From UBA3064 sp023258775 (GTDB lineage Bacteria; Pseudomonadota; Gammaproteobacteria; Burkholderiales; Burkholderiaceae_E): 36,339 nucleotides of DNA. The stretch covers positions 1-36,339 of the forward strand of contig JBIKXS010000035.1 in the NCBI GenBank assembly GCA_044355655.1, given 5' to 3'. A program made the position numbers and the translations under genes. The notes below the pieces were generated by a model. It saw only the letters and a program-made list of their open reading frames with translations. It ran no database searches and was not told where the DNA came from. Positions 23,937-31,898 of this stretch are shown in pieces; position 1 is the first letter of the stretch, and every line of letters starts with the position of its first letter.

Positions 23937-24671
23937 TTGAGCCTGCAAACCCAACTCCCCGAAGCCTTGTTCAACGAGGCCTTAAAGCTGCGCGATGCGG
24001 TGAATCGTTTGCGCTTTGCCCCGCCGGTGGCCCATGTTTACAACCCCCTTGACTACGCCATCGGCCCTTATCAGCAATACCTCGAACGCTACGCCCAACA
24101 TACCAAGCGCAAGCTTTTCTTAGGCATGAACCCAGGGCCTTACGGGATGATGCAATGCGGTATCCCTTTTGGCGAAATCAATTCGGCTAAAGCGTGGATG
24201 GGACTTGATGCGGCCATCGAAAAGCCGATGAAACAACATCCTAAGCGACCCATTCAGGGCTGGTCATGCACCCGCTCCGAAGTCAGTGGCCGAAGGCTAT
24301 GGGCTTGGGCGGCAAAAAGCTATGGCAGTGCACAGGCTTTTTTTGCCGAGCATTTCGTGGTGAATTTTTGTCCCTTAGTGTTTTTGGAAGCATCGGGAAA
24401 AAACCGTACGCCTGAGTTATTGCCAAGCGCCGAACGCTTGCCGCTTGATGAGGCCTGCATGCAGCATTTGCGCGCGGTGATCGACTTGCTCAAACCCGAG
24501 GTCTTGGTTGGCATCGGTGGCTTTGCTGCCAAGCGTCTTGAACTCGCACGCCAACACATGCACTCGCCTGATGCGTATCGGGTGATTCAAATTCTTCATC
24601 CGAGCCCGGCTTCGCCGGCTGCAAATCGAGGCTGGGAAGCGGCCATCGAAAAGCAACTGGCACAAAGCTAA
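23937..24671 (+). CDS. Uracil-DNA glycosylase, SMUG1-like (family 3)
   Basis: This enzyme is predicted to excise uracil or oxidised pyrimidines from DNA. The 244-aa protein carries both SMUG1 motifs. Motif 1 is FLGMNPGPYGMMQCGIPFGE (Asn65 equivalent to the catalytic Asn of human SMUG1). Motif 2 is HPSPASPAANRGWE (His221 equivalent to the catalytic His). Between them GWSCTRSEVSGRRLW matches the intercalating-loop region order. No iron-sulfur cysteines of families 4 or 5 are visible. The start is uncertain: TTG at 23937 has no ribosome site, and the conserved part begins only near residue 27. The stop codon lies in a heptanucleotide repeat shared with the convergent MBL gene. Confidence 0.85.
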   Translation: MSLQTQLPEALFNEALKLRDAVNRLRFAPPVAHVYNPLDYAIGPYQQYLERYAQHTKRKLFLGMNPGPYGMMQCGIPFGEINSAKAWMGLDAAIEKPMKQHPKRPIQGWSCTRSEVSGRRLWAWAAKSYGSAQAFFAEHFVVNFCPLVFLEASGKNRTPELLPSAERLPLDEACMQHLRAVIDLLKPEVLVGIGGFAAKRLELARQHMHSPDAYRVIQILHPSPASPAANRGWEAAIEKQLAQS

Positions 24672-24731
24672 TGGCTAATAGTTATTAGTTATTAGCTATT
24701 AGCTATTGGCTAATACCTAATGGCTAATTTT
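24669..24731. repeat. Heptanucleotide tandem repeat, nine units
   Basis: Nine consecutive 7-mers of the form TAWTRGY can be read from 24669: TAATGGC, TAATAGT, TATTAGT, TATTAGC, TATTAGC, TATTGGC, TAATACC, TAATGGC and TAATTTT. The array contains the stop codon of the glycosylase gene (24669-24671) and that of the convergent MBL gene (24717-24719). It is strongly AT-rich. It also has inverted symmetry (GCTAATAG against CTATTAGC), so it can fold as RNA. Confidence 0.85.
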
Positions 24732-25826
24732 GCGAAAACGTATCACCTGCTGATCATCGGTCTGTCGGCTTAGCTCGCCTGCGTACCAAAGCGCGTGTAA
24801 ATGACCGAGCGCTTCGCCGAGCGCAAAACTGATCTGATGGGTATCGAGCGGCCGGCGAAACATGATCGGCACAATGTCCATCGCGCTGCAATCGCTTTGC
24901 GCGCAGGCGGCGCGGACTTCATCAAGCCTTGCGTGGTGATGGTCGAGCAATTGCTTGATGCGCGTATGCAGGCCAACAAAGGGCTTACCGTGCGAGGGAA
25001 GCACAAGGCTTTGTTCGCTACACATGTTAAATCGTTTGATCGAATCCATAAACCACTGCACCGGATTGGACTCAGGCTCGATTTCCCACACCGAGGTGTT
25101 GGTAGAAATTCTTGGCAACACCATATCCCCCGAGATCAACAAAGGGGCCAGCACCTGCCTGCCTTGAGCATCAAGACGACTTTCGCTATAAAGGCTTGCA
25201 TGTTCTGGCGAATGCCCGCAGCCTGTGATGACCTGCCAGTGCCTGCTGCCTATGGCGATCGATTCGCCATCGCGAATCCTTCGAAAACGCGAGGGCACCT
25301 CGGGCACCAGCGATCGAAACGAATGGGCGCCATGTTTTCTTAACTGCGCAAGCTTTTGGGCATCAATGACGCCATGCCTGCGATAGTGCTCAAAGGCTGA
25401 TGTGCCATCGGCCCCAGGCAGGGCCTGCGACAAAACCCGACACAAGCCGTATTCGCCAACCGTCATCCACAAGGCACAGTCAAAGCGCTTGGCAAGCATG
25501 GCCGCAAGCCCCACATGATCAGGGTGCATATGGGTGCAAATGATGCGCAAGATCGCTAAACCATCGAGTCCTAGCGCGTCCTCGGGCGCAGCAATCAAAT
25601 GCTCCCAAGCCTCGCAAATGGCCTCAGTCGATGCACCACAATCCACCAGCGTCCAACCCTTGCGACCCTCGATGCAATCAGGCAAAAGCCAAAGATTGAT
25701 GTGATCGAGCGCAAAGGGTAGCGGCATTCGCAGCCATGCCACATCAGGCCCTAGATCAAAGCGCTGTCCGCTTGCGGGCAGTCGATCGTCAAAGGGGTAG
25801 TGCAATTGTTTTTCGAGGGGATTCAT
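24717..25826 (-). CDS. MBL-fold metallo-hydrolase
   Basis: This is a binuclear metal hydrolase of the metallo-beta-lactamase fold; the substrate is unknown. The 369-aa protein has the core motif THMHPDH (His99, His101, Asp103, His104), then GHSPEH with His205, Asp234 in SGDMVL and His279 in LPSHGKPF, so all metal ligands are present. A C-terminal helical extension (about residues 285-369, with HQISFALGEALGHLHALW) resembles the winged-helix domain of LACTB2-like proteins. The gene is divergent from the leucine catabolic operon, with 133 bp between the starts, which hints at an acyl-CoA thioesterase or related role. That is inference only. Confidence 0.85.
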   Translation of the reverse strand: MNPLEKQLHYPFDDRLPASGQRFDLGPDVAWLRMPLPFALDHINLWLLPDCIEGRKGWTLVDCGASTEAICEAWEHLIAAPEDALGLDGLAILRIICTHMHPDHVGLAAMLAKRFDCALWMTVGEYGLCRVLSQALPGADGTSAFEHYRRHGVIDAQKLAQLRKHGAHSFRSLVPEVPSRFRRIRDGESIAIGSRHWQVITGCGHSPEHASLYSESRLDAQGRQVLAPLLISGDMVLPRISTNTSVWEIEPESNPVQWFMDSIKRFNMCSEQSLVLPSHGKPFVGLHTRIKQLLDHHHARLDEVRAACAQSDCSAMDIVPIMFRRPLDTHQISFALGEALGHLHALWYAGELSRQTDDQQVIRFRKISH

Positions 25827-25959
25827 AAGCTATGAGCAGATCTTAGGGCAGCAAGTTATCAAAGGATTCAAGCGAGTCGTTTGCGCGACAATTGAGCAGT
25901 CCAGATTCACGCAGAATGGTTTTGAACCCATAAGGCTATCAGTGCGAGGAGCCCTAGCC
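25827..25959. promoter_or_regulatory. Divergent upstream region, MBL hydrolase / liu operon
   Basis: This 133-bp gap must hold the promoters for both directions. I see no convincing sigma-70 pair and no clear operator dyad. A TTGAGC at 25892 could be a -35 for the plus strand, but no good -10 lies at 16-18 bases. GAGGAG (25946-25951) is the ribosome site of the first liu gene. The regulator (often LiuR, MerR type) is not in this window. Confidence 0.35.
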
Positions 25960-27144
25960 ATGCAAATGCCCGGTTTACCCTTTGATCTCGGTGAGACGAT
26001 CACAGCGCTTCGCGAAGCGCTGCGCGATTTCGTCGAACAAGAAATTAGCCCGCGGGCTGCGGCTATCGATCGCAGCGATCAGTTCCCGATGGACTTGTGG
26101 CGCAAGCTTGGCGACATGGGGGTGCTTGGCATCACCGTCGATGAACGCTATGGCGGCGCAGGTCTGGGTTATTTGGCACATATCGTGGCCATGGAAGAAA
26201 TCTCCCGCGGGTCAGCGTCGGTGGGTCTTTCTTATGGCGCGCATTCCAATTTGTGTGTGAATCAGATTTTTCGCAACGGCTCTCAAGAGCAAAAGGATTT
26301 CTACCTCCCAAAGCTCATCTCGGGTGAATGGGTTGGGGCGCTTGCCATGAGTGAGCCCAATGCAGGCTCTGATGTCGTGTCGATGAAAACCCGGGCCGAT
26401 TTTCGCGGTGATCACTGGGTGCTCAACGGGAGCAAAATGTGGATTACTAACGGACCCGATGCCGATGTGATTGTGGTCTATGCAAAAAATGATATCGAAG
26501 CAGGTCCTCGTGGCATCACCGCTTTTTTGGTCGACAAGCACGCGCCTGGTTTTAGCGTGGCGCAAAAACTCGATAAGCTCGGCATGCGTGGCTCGCACAC
26601 CGGTGAGTTGGTCTTTGAAGATTGCATCGTGCCCGCAGACCGGGTACTTGGCGGGCTGGGCAAAGGCGTAAATGTGCTCATGAGTGGTCTTGACTTTGAA
26701 CGTGCTGTGCTTTCTGGCGGTCCGCTGGGCATCATGGCTGCTTGCATGGATGTCGTTGTCCCCTATGTTCACGAGCGCAAGCAATTTGGCCAGCCGATTG
26801 GCGAATTTCAGCTGATGCAGGGCAAGCTTGCGGATATGTACACCACCATGATGGCCACCCGTGCCTATGTTTATGAGGTCGGTCGGCAATGCGATCGAAG
26901 CCGCGAAGGTTTGCTCGATGTGCGAAGCTTGCGCAAAGATGCAGCTGGCGCCATTTTGTGGGCCGCCGAAAAGGCCACTTGGATGGCCGGCGAAGCGATT
27001 CAAACCCTTGGGGGCAATGGCTATATCAATGACTACCCCACAGGAAGGCTTTGGCGCGATGCCAAGCTTTATGAAATCGGCGCCGGGACGTCAGAAATCC
27101 GGCGCATGCTGATCGGCCGGGAGCTTTTTGCCGATACGCGTTAA
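25960..27144 (+). CDS. liuA: Isovaleryl-CoA dehydrogenase
   Basis: This FAD enzyme oxidises isovaleryl-CoA to 3-methylcrotonyl-CoA, passing electrons to ETF. From ATG 25960 the protein is 394 aa, chosen because GAGGAG is 8 nt upstream; a GTG at 25942 lacks a site. Family features include MSEPNAGSDVVSMKT, KMWITNGPDAD and the C-terminal YEIGAGTSEIRRMLIGR. The catalytic base is Glu247 in MSGLDFERAVLSGGPLG. This position in helix G is specific to isovaleryl-CoA dehydrogenases, and the C-terminal Glu site used by other acyl-CoA dehydrogenases is Gly here (YEIGAG). It heads the operon. Confidence 0.96.
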   Translation: MQMPGLPFDLGETITALREALRDFVEQEISPRAAAIDRSDQFPMDLWRKLGDMGVLGITVDERYGGAGLGYLAHIVAMEEISRGSASVGLSYGAHSNLCVNQIFRNGSQEQKDFYLPKLISGEWVGALAMSEPNAGSDVVSMKTRADFRGDHWVLNGSKMWITNGPDADVIVVYAKNDIEAGPRGITAFLVDKHAPGFSVAQKLDKLGMRGSHTGELVFEDCIVPADRVLGGLGKGVNVLMSGLDFERAVLSGGPLGIMAACMDVVVPYVHERKQFGQPIGEFQLMQGKLADMYTTMMATRAYVYEVGRQCDRSREGLLDVRSLRKDAAGAILWAAEKATWMAGEAIQTLGGNGYINDYPTGRLWRDAKLYEIGAGTSEIRRMLIGRELFADTR

Positions 27145-27177
27145 ATCAGCGCAATCTAACTTTGGAGCATGCAAACC

Positions 27178-28386
27178 ATGAACCCCACGCCCACTTCACC
27201 CCTTCAATCCGATCCGGTCGTGATTGCCTCGGTCGCACGCACGCCCATGGGCTCGATGCTTGGCGATTTTGCTAGTCTTGCAGCCTATGACTTGGGCGCT
27301 GTGGCGATTGCCGCAGCGCTTCAACGGGCTGGCATTGCTGCCGAACATGTCGATGAAGTCATCATGGGTTGTTGCCTGATGGCTGGCCAGGGGCAAGCAC
27401 CCGCCCGACAGGCTGCGCTCAAAGCAGGCTTGCCCACCTCGGCAGGTACGACGACGATTAGCAAAATGTGTGGATCGGGCATGAAAGCAGCGATGCTTGG
27501 CCATGATTTATTGCTGGCCGGAAGCGCACAAGTCATGATCGCCGGCGGTATGGAGAGCATGACCAATGCGCCGCACCTGCTCATGAATGCGCGCAAAGGC
27601 TACCGCTATGGCGCATTCACAAGTTATGACCATATGGCGGTCGATGGTCTTGAAGACGCTTATCAACGCGGCAAGGCGATGGGGGTGTTTGCCGAGGATT
27701 GCGCAAGCAAGTACCAATTCAGCCGCCAGGCGCAAGATGCGTTTGCGATCAACTCAACCGAGCGCGCCAAAAAGGCCAACGAAGACGGCAGCTTCGCTTG
27801 GGAAATTGCCCCGGTAAGCGTGCCCGGCAAAAAGGGGGAGCAACAAATCCTGCGTGATGAGCAACCCTTTAAAGCCCAACTTGAGAAGATCCCGGGGCTG
27901 CGCCCGGCCTTCGTCAAGGATGGCACCATCACCGCAGCCAATGCTTCGTCGATTTCTGATGGTGCGGCCGCCATGGTGCTTATGCGAGAAAGCACCGCAA
28001 ACCGCTTGGCTTGCAAGCCACTTGCGCGCATCGTGGCGCATAGCACCCATGCGCAGCAGCCCGAGTGGTTTACCACCGCCCCAGTGGGCGCGCTCCATAA
28101 GCTCTTTGCCAAAACCGGATGGAGCCCCAATGATGTTGATCTTTATGAGATCAACGAAGCCTTTGCCGTGGTCACCATGGCCGCCATGCGCGAACTCGAT
28201 CTTGCGCATGAAAAGGTCAATATCCACGGCGGGGCTTGCGCGCTCGGCCATCCGATTGGCGCTTCGGGGGCAAGAATTTTGGTCAGCTTACTCGGCGCAC
28301 TGCGCAAAACAGGCGGCAAGCGCGGCGTGGCGGCGCTTTGCATCGGTGGTGGTGAAGCCACCGCCATGGCCCTTGAGGTGATCTGA
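27178..28386 (+). CDS. Acetyl-CoA C-acetyltransferase (thiolase II type)
   Basis: This enzyme is predicted to cleave acetoacetyl-CoA into two acetyl-CoA, the step after the liu pathway produces acetoacetate. From ATG 27178 the protein is 402 aa; the ATG at 27169 lies only 1 nt after GGAG and is less likely. Cys98 is in SKMCGSGMKA, His358 in GACALGHPIGASGARI and Cys388 in ALCIGGGEATAMA. Unlike the thiolase at 2677-3882 it has the biosynthetic/acetoacetyl type C-terminus. A CoA transferase for activating acetoacetate is not in the window. Its stop overlaps the SDR start (TGATG). Confidence 0.93.
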   Translation: MNPTPTSPLQSDPVVIASVARTPMGSMLGDFASLAAYDLGAVAIAAALQRAGIAAEHVDEVIMGCCLMAGQGQAPARQAALKAGLPTSAGTTTISKMCGSGMKAAMLGHDLLLAGSAQVMIAGGMESMTNAPHLLMNARKGYRYGAFTSYDHMAVDGLEDAYQRGKAMGVFAEDCASKYQFSRQAQDAFAINSTERAKKANEDGSFAWEIAPVSVPGKKGEQQILRDEQPFKAQLEKIPGLRPAFVKDGTITAANASSISDGAAAMVLMRESTANRLACKPLARIVAHSTHAQQPEWFTTAPVGALHKLFAKTGWSPNDVDLYEINEAFAVVTMAAMRELDLAHEKVNIHGGACALGHPIGASGARILVSLLGALRKTGGKRGVAALCIGGGEATAMALEVI

Positions 28387-29063
28387 TGCCAGCCGCACTT
28401 GTACTGGGCGCCTCGCGAGGCATAGGGCTGGAGTTCACACGCCAGTATTTACAAGCTGGCTGGCAGGTGCATGCCACCTACCGCAGCGAAGAGCATCGCA
28501 TGAGTCTTCGCGACATGGGCGCCCATCCGCTGAAGCTCGACGTTGGGCATCTCGAAGATATCGCAGGACTTGCCTGGCAGCTTGAAGGCGAACAGTTTGA
28601 TGTGGTGGTGATGAACGCGGGCGTTTTCGGGCCTCGAGATTCCAGCACCCAAAAACCCCCCGATGATGCAGCCTTCGACTTGGTGATGCGCACCAATGTC
28701 TTGGCCGCGATGCGCTTGATTCCGGTCGTGATGCCTTGTCTGTCTGCCAAGCGCGGGACGATGGCTTTCATTTCATCGCGCATGGGCTCGATTTCAGAAG
28801 CTGCCAACAGCTATGGACTCTTGTACCGCGTCTCAAAAGCTTCGGTCAACATGCTGGCAAAACTTGCCCATGTCGATTACAACGCAAGCGGCGTCAGAGT
28901 CTTAGCCCTACACCCTGGCTGGGTCAGAACCGACATGGGTGGCCCGAATGCCGATGTTGATGTCGAAGCTTCGGTTGAGGGTTTAAGACGCGTGATTAGC
29001 GAGCCGCTCGCCTATCCCTCGGGGCAGTTTTTCGATTACCGTGGTAGTTCGCTGGCATGGTAA
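28386..29063 (+). CDS. Short-chain dehydrogenase/reductase (SDR)
   Basis: This is a classical-type NAD(P) SDR of unknown substrate. The 225-aa protein has the cofactor loop GASRGIG (residues 8-14), NAG at 77-79, a catalytic Ser at 130-131 (FISSRMG), and Tyr147/Lys151 in LYRVSKAS. HPGWVRTDMGG follows, as in csgA/sniffer-like SDRs. Arg33 after the second strand suggests NADPH. It is translationally coupled on both sides: the start overlaps the thiolase stop, and the stop overlaps the next ATG by 7 bp. It therefore belongs to the operon, but it has no place in the textbook leucine route. Confidence 0.88.
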   Translation: MPAALVLGASRGIGLEFTRQYLQAGWQVHATYRSEEHRMSLRDMGAHPLKLDVGHLEDIAGLAWQLEGEQFDVVVMNAGVFGPRDSSTQKPPDDAAFDLVMRTNVLAAMRLIPVVMPCLSAKRGTMAFISSRMGSISEAANSYGLLYRVSKASVNMLAKLAHVDYNASGVRVLALHPGWVRTDMGGPNADVDVEASVEGLRRVISEPLAYPSGQFFDYRGSSLAW

Positions 29064-30214
29064 AGCAAGCGGAAAGCGGTATTGATTTGGATATGATCCG
29101 CGAGGCGGTCGCCGCTTATGTTGCTAAAGAAATCACCCCTTTTGCAGCCCAATGGGATCGGGAGGCAAGCTTTCCTGCGCAAGCGTTAAAGGGGCTGGCT
29201 GAGCTGGGTTGCTTTGGTATTGCCGTGCCCGACCATTTGGGCGGGGCGGGCCTCAACTATCAGGCTCTTGCGGTCATCCTGGAAGAAATTGCAGCGGGCG
29301 ATGGTGCAACCTCGACCATCATCTCGGTGAATAACTGTCCAGTGTGCTCAATCTTGCTCGCCTGGGGCAACCCCGAGCAGCAATCGCAATGGCTCAAGCC
29401 TTTGGCAAGCGGTGCGATGCTTGGCGCTTTTTGCCTCACTGAGCCGCATGTTGGTTCGGATGCTGCAGCGATTCGTACCCGAGCGCGGCGCGAGGGTGAT
29501 CACTATGTGCTCGATGGTGTCAAACAATTCATCACCTCAGGCAAACATGCCGATGTCGCGATTGTGATGGCAGTGAGCGACCCCGAAGCGGGTAAGCGAG
29601 GCATTTCGGCCTTTCTTGTGCCAACCGATACCGAAGGCTATCGGGTAGCGAGGCTTGAAGACAAAGTCGGTCAACGCGCATCTGACACCGCACAAATTGC
29701 ACTGGAAGCTTGCAAGATTCCCGCGAGCTTTCGCCTCGGTGAGGAAGGCCAGGGCTATCGCATTGCCTTATCGGGCCTTGAAGGGGGACGTATCGGTATC
29801 GCGGCGCAGTCGCTTGGCATGGCGCGCGCCGCTTTTAGCGCAGCCCTAAGCTATGCGAAAACGCGCGAAGCCTTTGGCTCAGCGATTTTTGAGCATCAGG
29901 CGGTTCAGTTTCGGCTTGCCGATATGGCAACGCGTCTTGAAAGTGCAAGACAGTTAATCGGCCATGCGGCGCGCTTAAAGGATGCAGGCAAACCCTGCCT
30001 CAAAGAGGCTGCCATGGCCAAGCTGCAAGCCAGTGAAATGGCAGAGCAGGTTTGTTCGGATGCGATTCAAATTCATGGCGGCTACGGCGTGGTCCAGGAC
30101 TTTCCCGTTGAACGGATTTGGCGCGATGTGCGGGTTTGCCAGATTTACGAGGGCACGAGCGATATCCAAAGGCTCTTAATTGCTCGCGCCCTTGCCCAGG
30201 AGGATTTGCGTTGA
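29057..30214 (+). CDS. Acyl-CoA dehydrogenase, short/branched-chain type
   Basis: This FAD-dependent enzyme is predicted to oxidise a short or branched acyl-CoA at the alpha-beta bond. The 385-aa protein has FCLTEPHVGSDAAAIRT and KQFITSGKHAD blocks and the catalytic Glu365 in CQIYEGTSDIQRLLIAR. That is the usual acyl-CoA dehydrogenase site and differs from the helix-G Glu of the isovaleryl enzyme at the operon head. The residue corresponding to the helix-G Glu is in LEGGR. It could serve isobutyryl-, 2-methylbutyryl- or butyryl-CoA. Its ATG overlaps the SDR stop, and its own stop is shared with the TTG start of liuB. Confidence 0.93.
   Translation: MVKQAESGIDLDMIREAVAAYVAKEITPFAAQWDREASFPAQALKGLAELGCFGIAVPDHLGGAGLNYQALAVILEEIAAGDGATSTIISVNNCPVCSILLAWGNPEQQSQWLKPLASGAMLGAFCLTEPHVGSDAAAIRTRARREGDHYVLDGVKQFITSGKHADVAIVMAVSDPEAGKRGISAFLVPTDTEGYRVARLEDKVGQRASDTAQIALEACKIPASFRLGEEGQGYRIALSGLEGGRIGIAAQSLGMARAAFSAALSYAKTREAFGSAIFEHQAVQFRLADMATRLESARQLIGHAARLKDAGKPCLKEAAMAKLQASEMAEQVCSDAIQIHGGYGVVQDFPVERIWRDVRVCQIYEGTSDIQRLLIARALAQEDLR
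30198..30203 (+). promoter_or_regulatory. Ribosome site deciding the TTG start of liuB
   Basis: AGGAGG lies seven bases before TTG at 30211, inside the last codons of the preceding gene. It is a perfect Shine-Dalgarno and supports a TTG start overlapping the upstream stop (TTGA). Confidence 0.8.
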
Positions 30215-31833
30215 GCCGCATCGAGAGCAAGATCCAAACCAAGGACGCCAGCTTTCGGGCTAACCAAGCCGCCATGCAGGCAGCCTGCGAGGATTTGCAG
30301 GCACAACTCCGTTTGGCAGCAGCAGGTGGCGGCGAGGCCGCAAGAGCCAAGCATTTGGCGCGTGGTAAATTACTGCCTCGAGATCGGGTCGCGCAACTGC
30401 TCGACCCAGGCACCGCATTTATTGAGTTCTCGCCCCTGGCCGCCCATGGCATGTACGATGGCGACGCCCCTTGTGGCGGGATCATTACCGGGGTCGGTTC
30501 GGTGCATGGCCGCAAAGTGATGGTGGTGTGCAATGACGCAACGGTCAAAGGCGGCACCTACTACCCCATGACGGTCAAAAAACACTTAAGGGCTCAGGAG
30601 ATCGCCGAAGAAAACCATTTGCCCTGCGTTTATCTGGTCGACTCGGGCGGTGCGAATCTGCCCAACCAAGACCAGGTTTTTCCTGATCGCGAGCATTTCG
30701 GGCGTATTTTTTATAACCAAGCCAGACTCTCAGCGCAAGGCATTGCACAAATCGCTGTGGTCATGGGTTCTTGCACCGCAGGTGGTGCCTACGTGCCTGC
30801 GATGAGCGATCAGTCGATTATCGTGCGCGAACAAGGAACCATCTTTTTAGGCGGTCCCCCATTGGTCAAAGCCGCGACCGGCGAAGAAGTCAGTGCCGAG
30901 GAACTTGGCGGTGCCGATGTGCACACCCGCTTATCTGGTGTTGCTGATTACTTTGCCGAGAACGACCGCCACGCGCTATCGATTGCCCGCAGTCTGCTTG
31001 CGACAACCCCACGGGGCGCGGTACCCGGCAGCGTTGCCGAGCGACTCGACTTGCGCGAGAGCATCGAGCCAGCGTATGACCCGCGCGAACTCAGTGGCAT
31101 CATCCCAGCCGATCCTCGCAAACCCTTCGATGTGAGAGAGCTTATTGCCCGTTTAGTCGATGGATCTGTTTTTGAAGAGTTTAAAGCCCGCTATGGCAGT
31201 ACGCTCGTTACAGGTTTTGCCCACTGGCACGGCATCCCGGTTGGCATTGTTGCCAATAACGGCATTTTGTTTGCTGAATCGGCCAATAAAGGCGCGCACT
31301 TTATCGAGTTGTGTTGCCAGCGCGGCATACCGCTTATTTTTTTGCAAAACATCACAGGCTTCATGGTGGGGCGCAAGTACGAAAACGAAGGCATTGCCCG
31401 GGCTGGTGCAAAGATGGTAACCGCGGTGGCCTGCGCCAAGGTGCCTAAATTCACGGTGATTATCGGTGGCAGCTTTGGCGCGGGCAACTACGGCATGTGC
31501 GGTCGCGCCTACTCGCCCAGGCTATTGTTTATGTGGCCCAATGCTCGCATTTCGGTGATGGGTGGCGAACAAGCCGCCTCGGTACTTGCAACCGTACGCC
31601 AAGACGCCTTGGCCTTGCGCGGCCAGTCCATGAGCAGCGAACAAATCGAAGCCTTTAAATCACCGATCCGCGCCCAGTATGAGCGCGAAGGTCATCCCTA
31701 TTACGCCAGTGCGAGGCTGTGGGACGATGGTGTCATCCACCCTGAAGACACGCGCCGGGTGATCGCCCTAGGTCTTAGCATGAGTTTGCAAAGCCCTGCG
31801 CAAGCGAGCCGCTTTGGCGTGTTTCGCATGTAA
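30211..31833 (+). CDS. liuB: 3-Methylcrotonyl-CoA carboxylase, carboxyltransferase (beta) subunit
   Basis: This subunit transfers carboxyl from biotin to 3-methylcrotonyl-CoA, giving 3-methylglutaconyl-CoA, in complex with the alpha subunit. From TTG 30211 the protein is 540 aa, close to the Pseudomonas LiuB size. It opens with RNQAAM-like FRANQAAMQAACEDLQ, and has LARGKLLPRDRV, YLVDSGGANLPNQDQVFPDR (CoA site), SCTAGGAYVPAMSDQ, and IGGSFGAGNYGMCGRAYSPR with VMGGEQAASVLA near the C-terminus. These are the MCC-beta rather than propionyl-CoA carboxylase versions. The ATG at 30118 in frame is inside the previous gene and is rejected. Confidence 0.96.
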   Translation: MSRIESKIQTKDASFRANQAAMQAACEDLQAQLRLAAAGGGEAARAKHLARGKLLPRDRVAQLLDPGTAFIEFSPLAAHGMYDGDAPCGGIITGVGSVHGRKVMVVCNDATVKGGTYYPMTVKKHLRAQEIAEENHLPCVYLVDSGGANLPNQDQVFPDREHFGRIFYNQARLSAQGIAQIAVVMGSCTAGGAYVPAMSDQSIIVREQGTIFLGGPPLVKAATGEEVSAEELGGADVHTRLSGVADYFAENDRHALSIARSLLATTPRGAVPGSVAERLDLRESIEPAYDPRELSGIIPADPRKPFDVRELIARLVDGSVFEEFKARYGSTLVTGFAHWHGIPVGIVANNGILFAESANKGAHFIELCCQRGIPLIFLQNITGFMVGRKYENEGIARAGAKMVTAVACAKVPKFTVIIGGSFGAGNYGMCGRAYSPRLLFMWPNARISVMGGEQAASVLATVRQDALALRGQSMSSEQIEAFKSPIRAQYEREGHPYYASARLWDDGVIHPEDTRRVIALGLSMSLQSPAQASRFGVFRM

Positions 31834-31884
31834 TGTTGGCGCTGAGATGAAACCTCATCGCCACGCCTGAGCCAGGCATCGTCC

Positions 31885-31890
31885 AAGGAA
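31885..31890 (+). promoter_or_regulatory. Ribosome site deciding the GTG start of liuC
   Basis: AAGGAA lies eight bases before GTG at 31899. A near-identical AAGGAATTG block (35755-35763) precedes the HMG-CoA lyase ATG. Confidence 0.6.
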
Positions 31891-31898
31891 TTGCCATC

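Noticed and set aside
26212..27003. 263-aa minus-strand open frame
   Set aside because: Antisense to isovaleryl-CoA dehydrogenase, whose identity is secure; no support for expression.
30118..30210. Upstream ATG extension of liuB
   Set aside because: It lies entirely in the coding end of the acyl-CoA dehydrogenase and encodes no family sequence; the TTG at 30211 has a perfect ribosome site.
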